6,947 nt of DNA from an uncultured Chlorobiota bacterium (GTDB lineage: Bacteria > Bacteroidota > Bacteroidia > Bacteroidales > JAADGE01), in assembly GCA_947311125.1 (NCBI GenBank), contig CAMZKI010000086.1, positions 1 through 6,947 of the forward strand. The letters run 5' to 3'. Shown one piece after another: positions 5,871 to 6,947 of this stretch. The first letter of the stretch is position 1; every line of letters begins with the position of its first letter. The notes below the pieces were generated by a model, which saw only the letters and a list, made by a program, of their open reading frames with translations, was not told the origin of the DNA and made no database searches. The position numbers and the translations under genes were made by a program.

Positions 5871-6885
5871 TTGTATGTTTATCAAATCTCCTGTCTAAAT
5901 TTTTATTAAATTCATAAACTAAAGAAATTTCATGAGCTCCTCCTGTATGACTGAAAAGACTTCTGATAACAGTCATATCATAACTGTATCCTATCTGTAA
6001 ATCAGGAGTCAGTTTAAACCCGACAAGAACAATTATCGCATCAATATTATTAAACGTTTTATCTTTTTTATCAACCAAAGGAATCCCGCGAAACCACGCA
6101 CCGAGTATTAAAGGATCGTGAGTCCAGTAAGCTCCTATATCCAATTGGTCAAATTGTTCCCAATACTGATAATTAAAGGCAATTGTTACATTCTCAACAT
6201 CTCTTCCGTAACGAACTCTTCTGTTTTTTTGGTCTCGCATTAAAATTTTTGCTCCTCCGAAAACAGACCACTTCATACTCATCCTGTCGTTATATCCGTA
6301 TAACGACTGGCTCGGTCTTAAAAGATGATCTACTGAAAAACCTGCCCAGTATAAATCCGTATATCCGAGAAGTGATGCGGTAAAATCTATATATGCTTTA
6401 TTTGCCAGCGGCGGAGCTTCAACACTGACAGGTTGGTTGCCGAGGAGTTGGTCTCCGAATGTCAATTTCTCAAAATCAACTGAGCGTTGAGAATATTTAA
6501 ATTGTATTCCCGGTCTGAGAAACCACTCATTATTAATATTGCCCCTTTTCTGACCTACTTTCAATTTATAAGAGTAAAGCAAACTTGCCTCGGTAAGTCC
6601 TAAACTTCCTTCTCCTGCAACATCTCTGAAAACTAATAAACCTACACCGCTCTTAGCACGCTTAAAATAATTATCAACTGCTGCCGAATATGTTCTGAAA
6701 ACACCGGGAATCGCAGGCCATTGATCTCTGTAATTCAGTGATAATCTGCTCGCTTCGGTTAGCCCGGCAAATGACGGTGCAATAGTCATAGGCGTGGAGT
6801 AAAATTGAGAATAATGAGCTATTTGAGCAACCCCAATATTAGAAACAAAAAATAAAACGATTAATAATCCTGTTACTTTTTTCAA
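5848..6885 (-). CDS. PorP/SprF family type IX secretion outer-membrane protein
   Basis: The 345-residue protein has a signal peptide (1-20: MKKVTGLLIVLFFVSNIGVA, then Gln21). The mature part is a predicted outer-membrane beta-barrel of the PorP/SprF family. Family features include the start IAHYSQFYSTPMTIAPSFAG (22-41), NYRDQWPAIPGVFRTYSAAVD (51-71), GVGLLVFRDVAGEGSLG (80-96), the late SYDMT (301-305) and GGAHEISLVYEF (315-326), and a C-terminal CPSF (342-345). PorP is a T9SS component in Porphyromonas; SprF-like paralogues help export or anchor particular surface proteins, often encoded next door. No cargo gene adjoins it here on the visible side, so whether it is core PorP or a paralogue is open. 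The start is TTG (6883-6885): no in-frame ATG occurs upstream in the window, and the next Met is residue 33, after the signal peptide. The start could be checked against homologues. Confidence 0.92.
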   Translation of the reverse strand: MKKVTGLLIVLFFVSNIGVAQIAHYSQFYSTPMTIAPSFAGLTEASRLSLNYRDQWPAIPGVFRTYSAAVDNYFKRAKSGVGLLVFRDVAGEGSLGLTEASLLYSYKLKVGQKRGNINNEWFLRPGIQFKYSQRSVDFEKLTFGDQLLGNQPVSVEAPPLANKAYIDFTASLLGYTDLYWAGFSVDHLLRPSQSLYGYNDRMSMKWSVFGGAKILMRDQKNRRVRYGRDVENVTIAFNYQYWEQFDQLDIGAYWTHDPLILGAWFRGIPLVDKKDKTFNNIDAIIVLVGFKLTPDLQIGYSYDMTVIRSLFSHTGGAHEISLVYEFNKNLDRRFDKHTIIPCPSF

Positions 6886-6907
6886 TTTACCTGTTTTTTG
6901 TATAGCA

Positions 6908-6915
6908 CAAATATA
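6908..6915 (-). promoter_or_regulatory. Candidate -7 promoter element (TATATTTG) for the PorP/SprF gene
   Basis: Read on the minus strand, TATATTTG matches every fixed position of TAnnTTTG and lies 22 bp before the TTG start. Transcription would begin near 6902, giving a leader of under 20 nt. The expected -33 TTTG is not seen at the right spacing; a TTTG 11 bp upstream is too close. The remaining sequence to the right edge is A+T-rich with nothing else recognised. Confidence 0.45.
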
Positions 6916-6947
6916 AAAAATAACGACAAATATTAAAATATTATTAC

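Overview
The window looks like chromosomal DNA of a low-G+C Bacteroidota bacterium. Three things support this. The first gene ends in a type A C-terminal sorting domain of the type IX secretion system (T9SS), and a PorP/SprF-family outer-membrane protein lies at the other end; both are found essentially only in this phylum. Candidate promoters fit the Bacteroidota -7 consensus TAnnTTTG. Start codons follow A-rich leaders rather than strong Shine-Dalgarno sites. The species cannot be told from the sequence.

Layout. (1) From the left edge to 1204 is the 3' part of a large secreted multidomain protein: the end of a jelly-roll-like domain, an Fn3-like domain, two Ig-like domains and the T9SS sorting domain. 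It is closed by a clear intrinsic terminator. (2) From 1309 to 4944 is a same-strand trio: a DUF2027-Smr protein, the magnesium channel/transporter MgtE, and a DUF4105 (Lnb-type) membrane protein starting 3 bp after mgtE. (3) From 4945 to 5083 is the longest gap in the window (139 bp) and the richest in structure: an imperfect tandem repeat with two dyad cores, a candidate promoter, and a 10-bp inverted repeat just before a small heat-shock protein gene. (4) From 5084 to 5870 are hsp20 and a small membrane protein of unknown function. (5) From 6885 back to 5848 on the minus strand is the PorP/SprF-family gene. It starts with TTG and its 3' end overlaps the small membrane gene by 23 bp.

How the genes relate. 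The secreted protein and the PorP/SprF protein both point to an active T9SS in the organism, but they lie 4.6 kb apart on opposite strands and need not be a cargo-partner pair. MgtE and the Lnb-type protein are probably co-transcribed housekeeping envelope functions. The hsp20 and small membrane genes look like a stress-responsive pair. No RNA genes, mobile elements, CRISPR arrays or origins were seen. Most of the content is ordinary core or envelope genes; the most interesting parts are the hsp20 control region and the unnamed small membrane protein.
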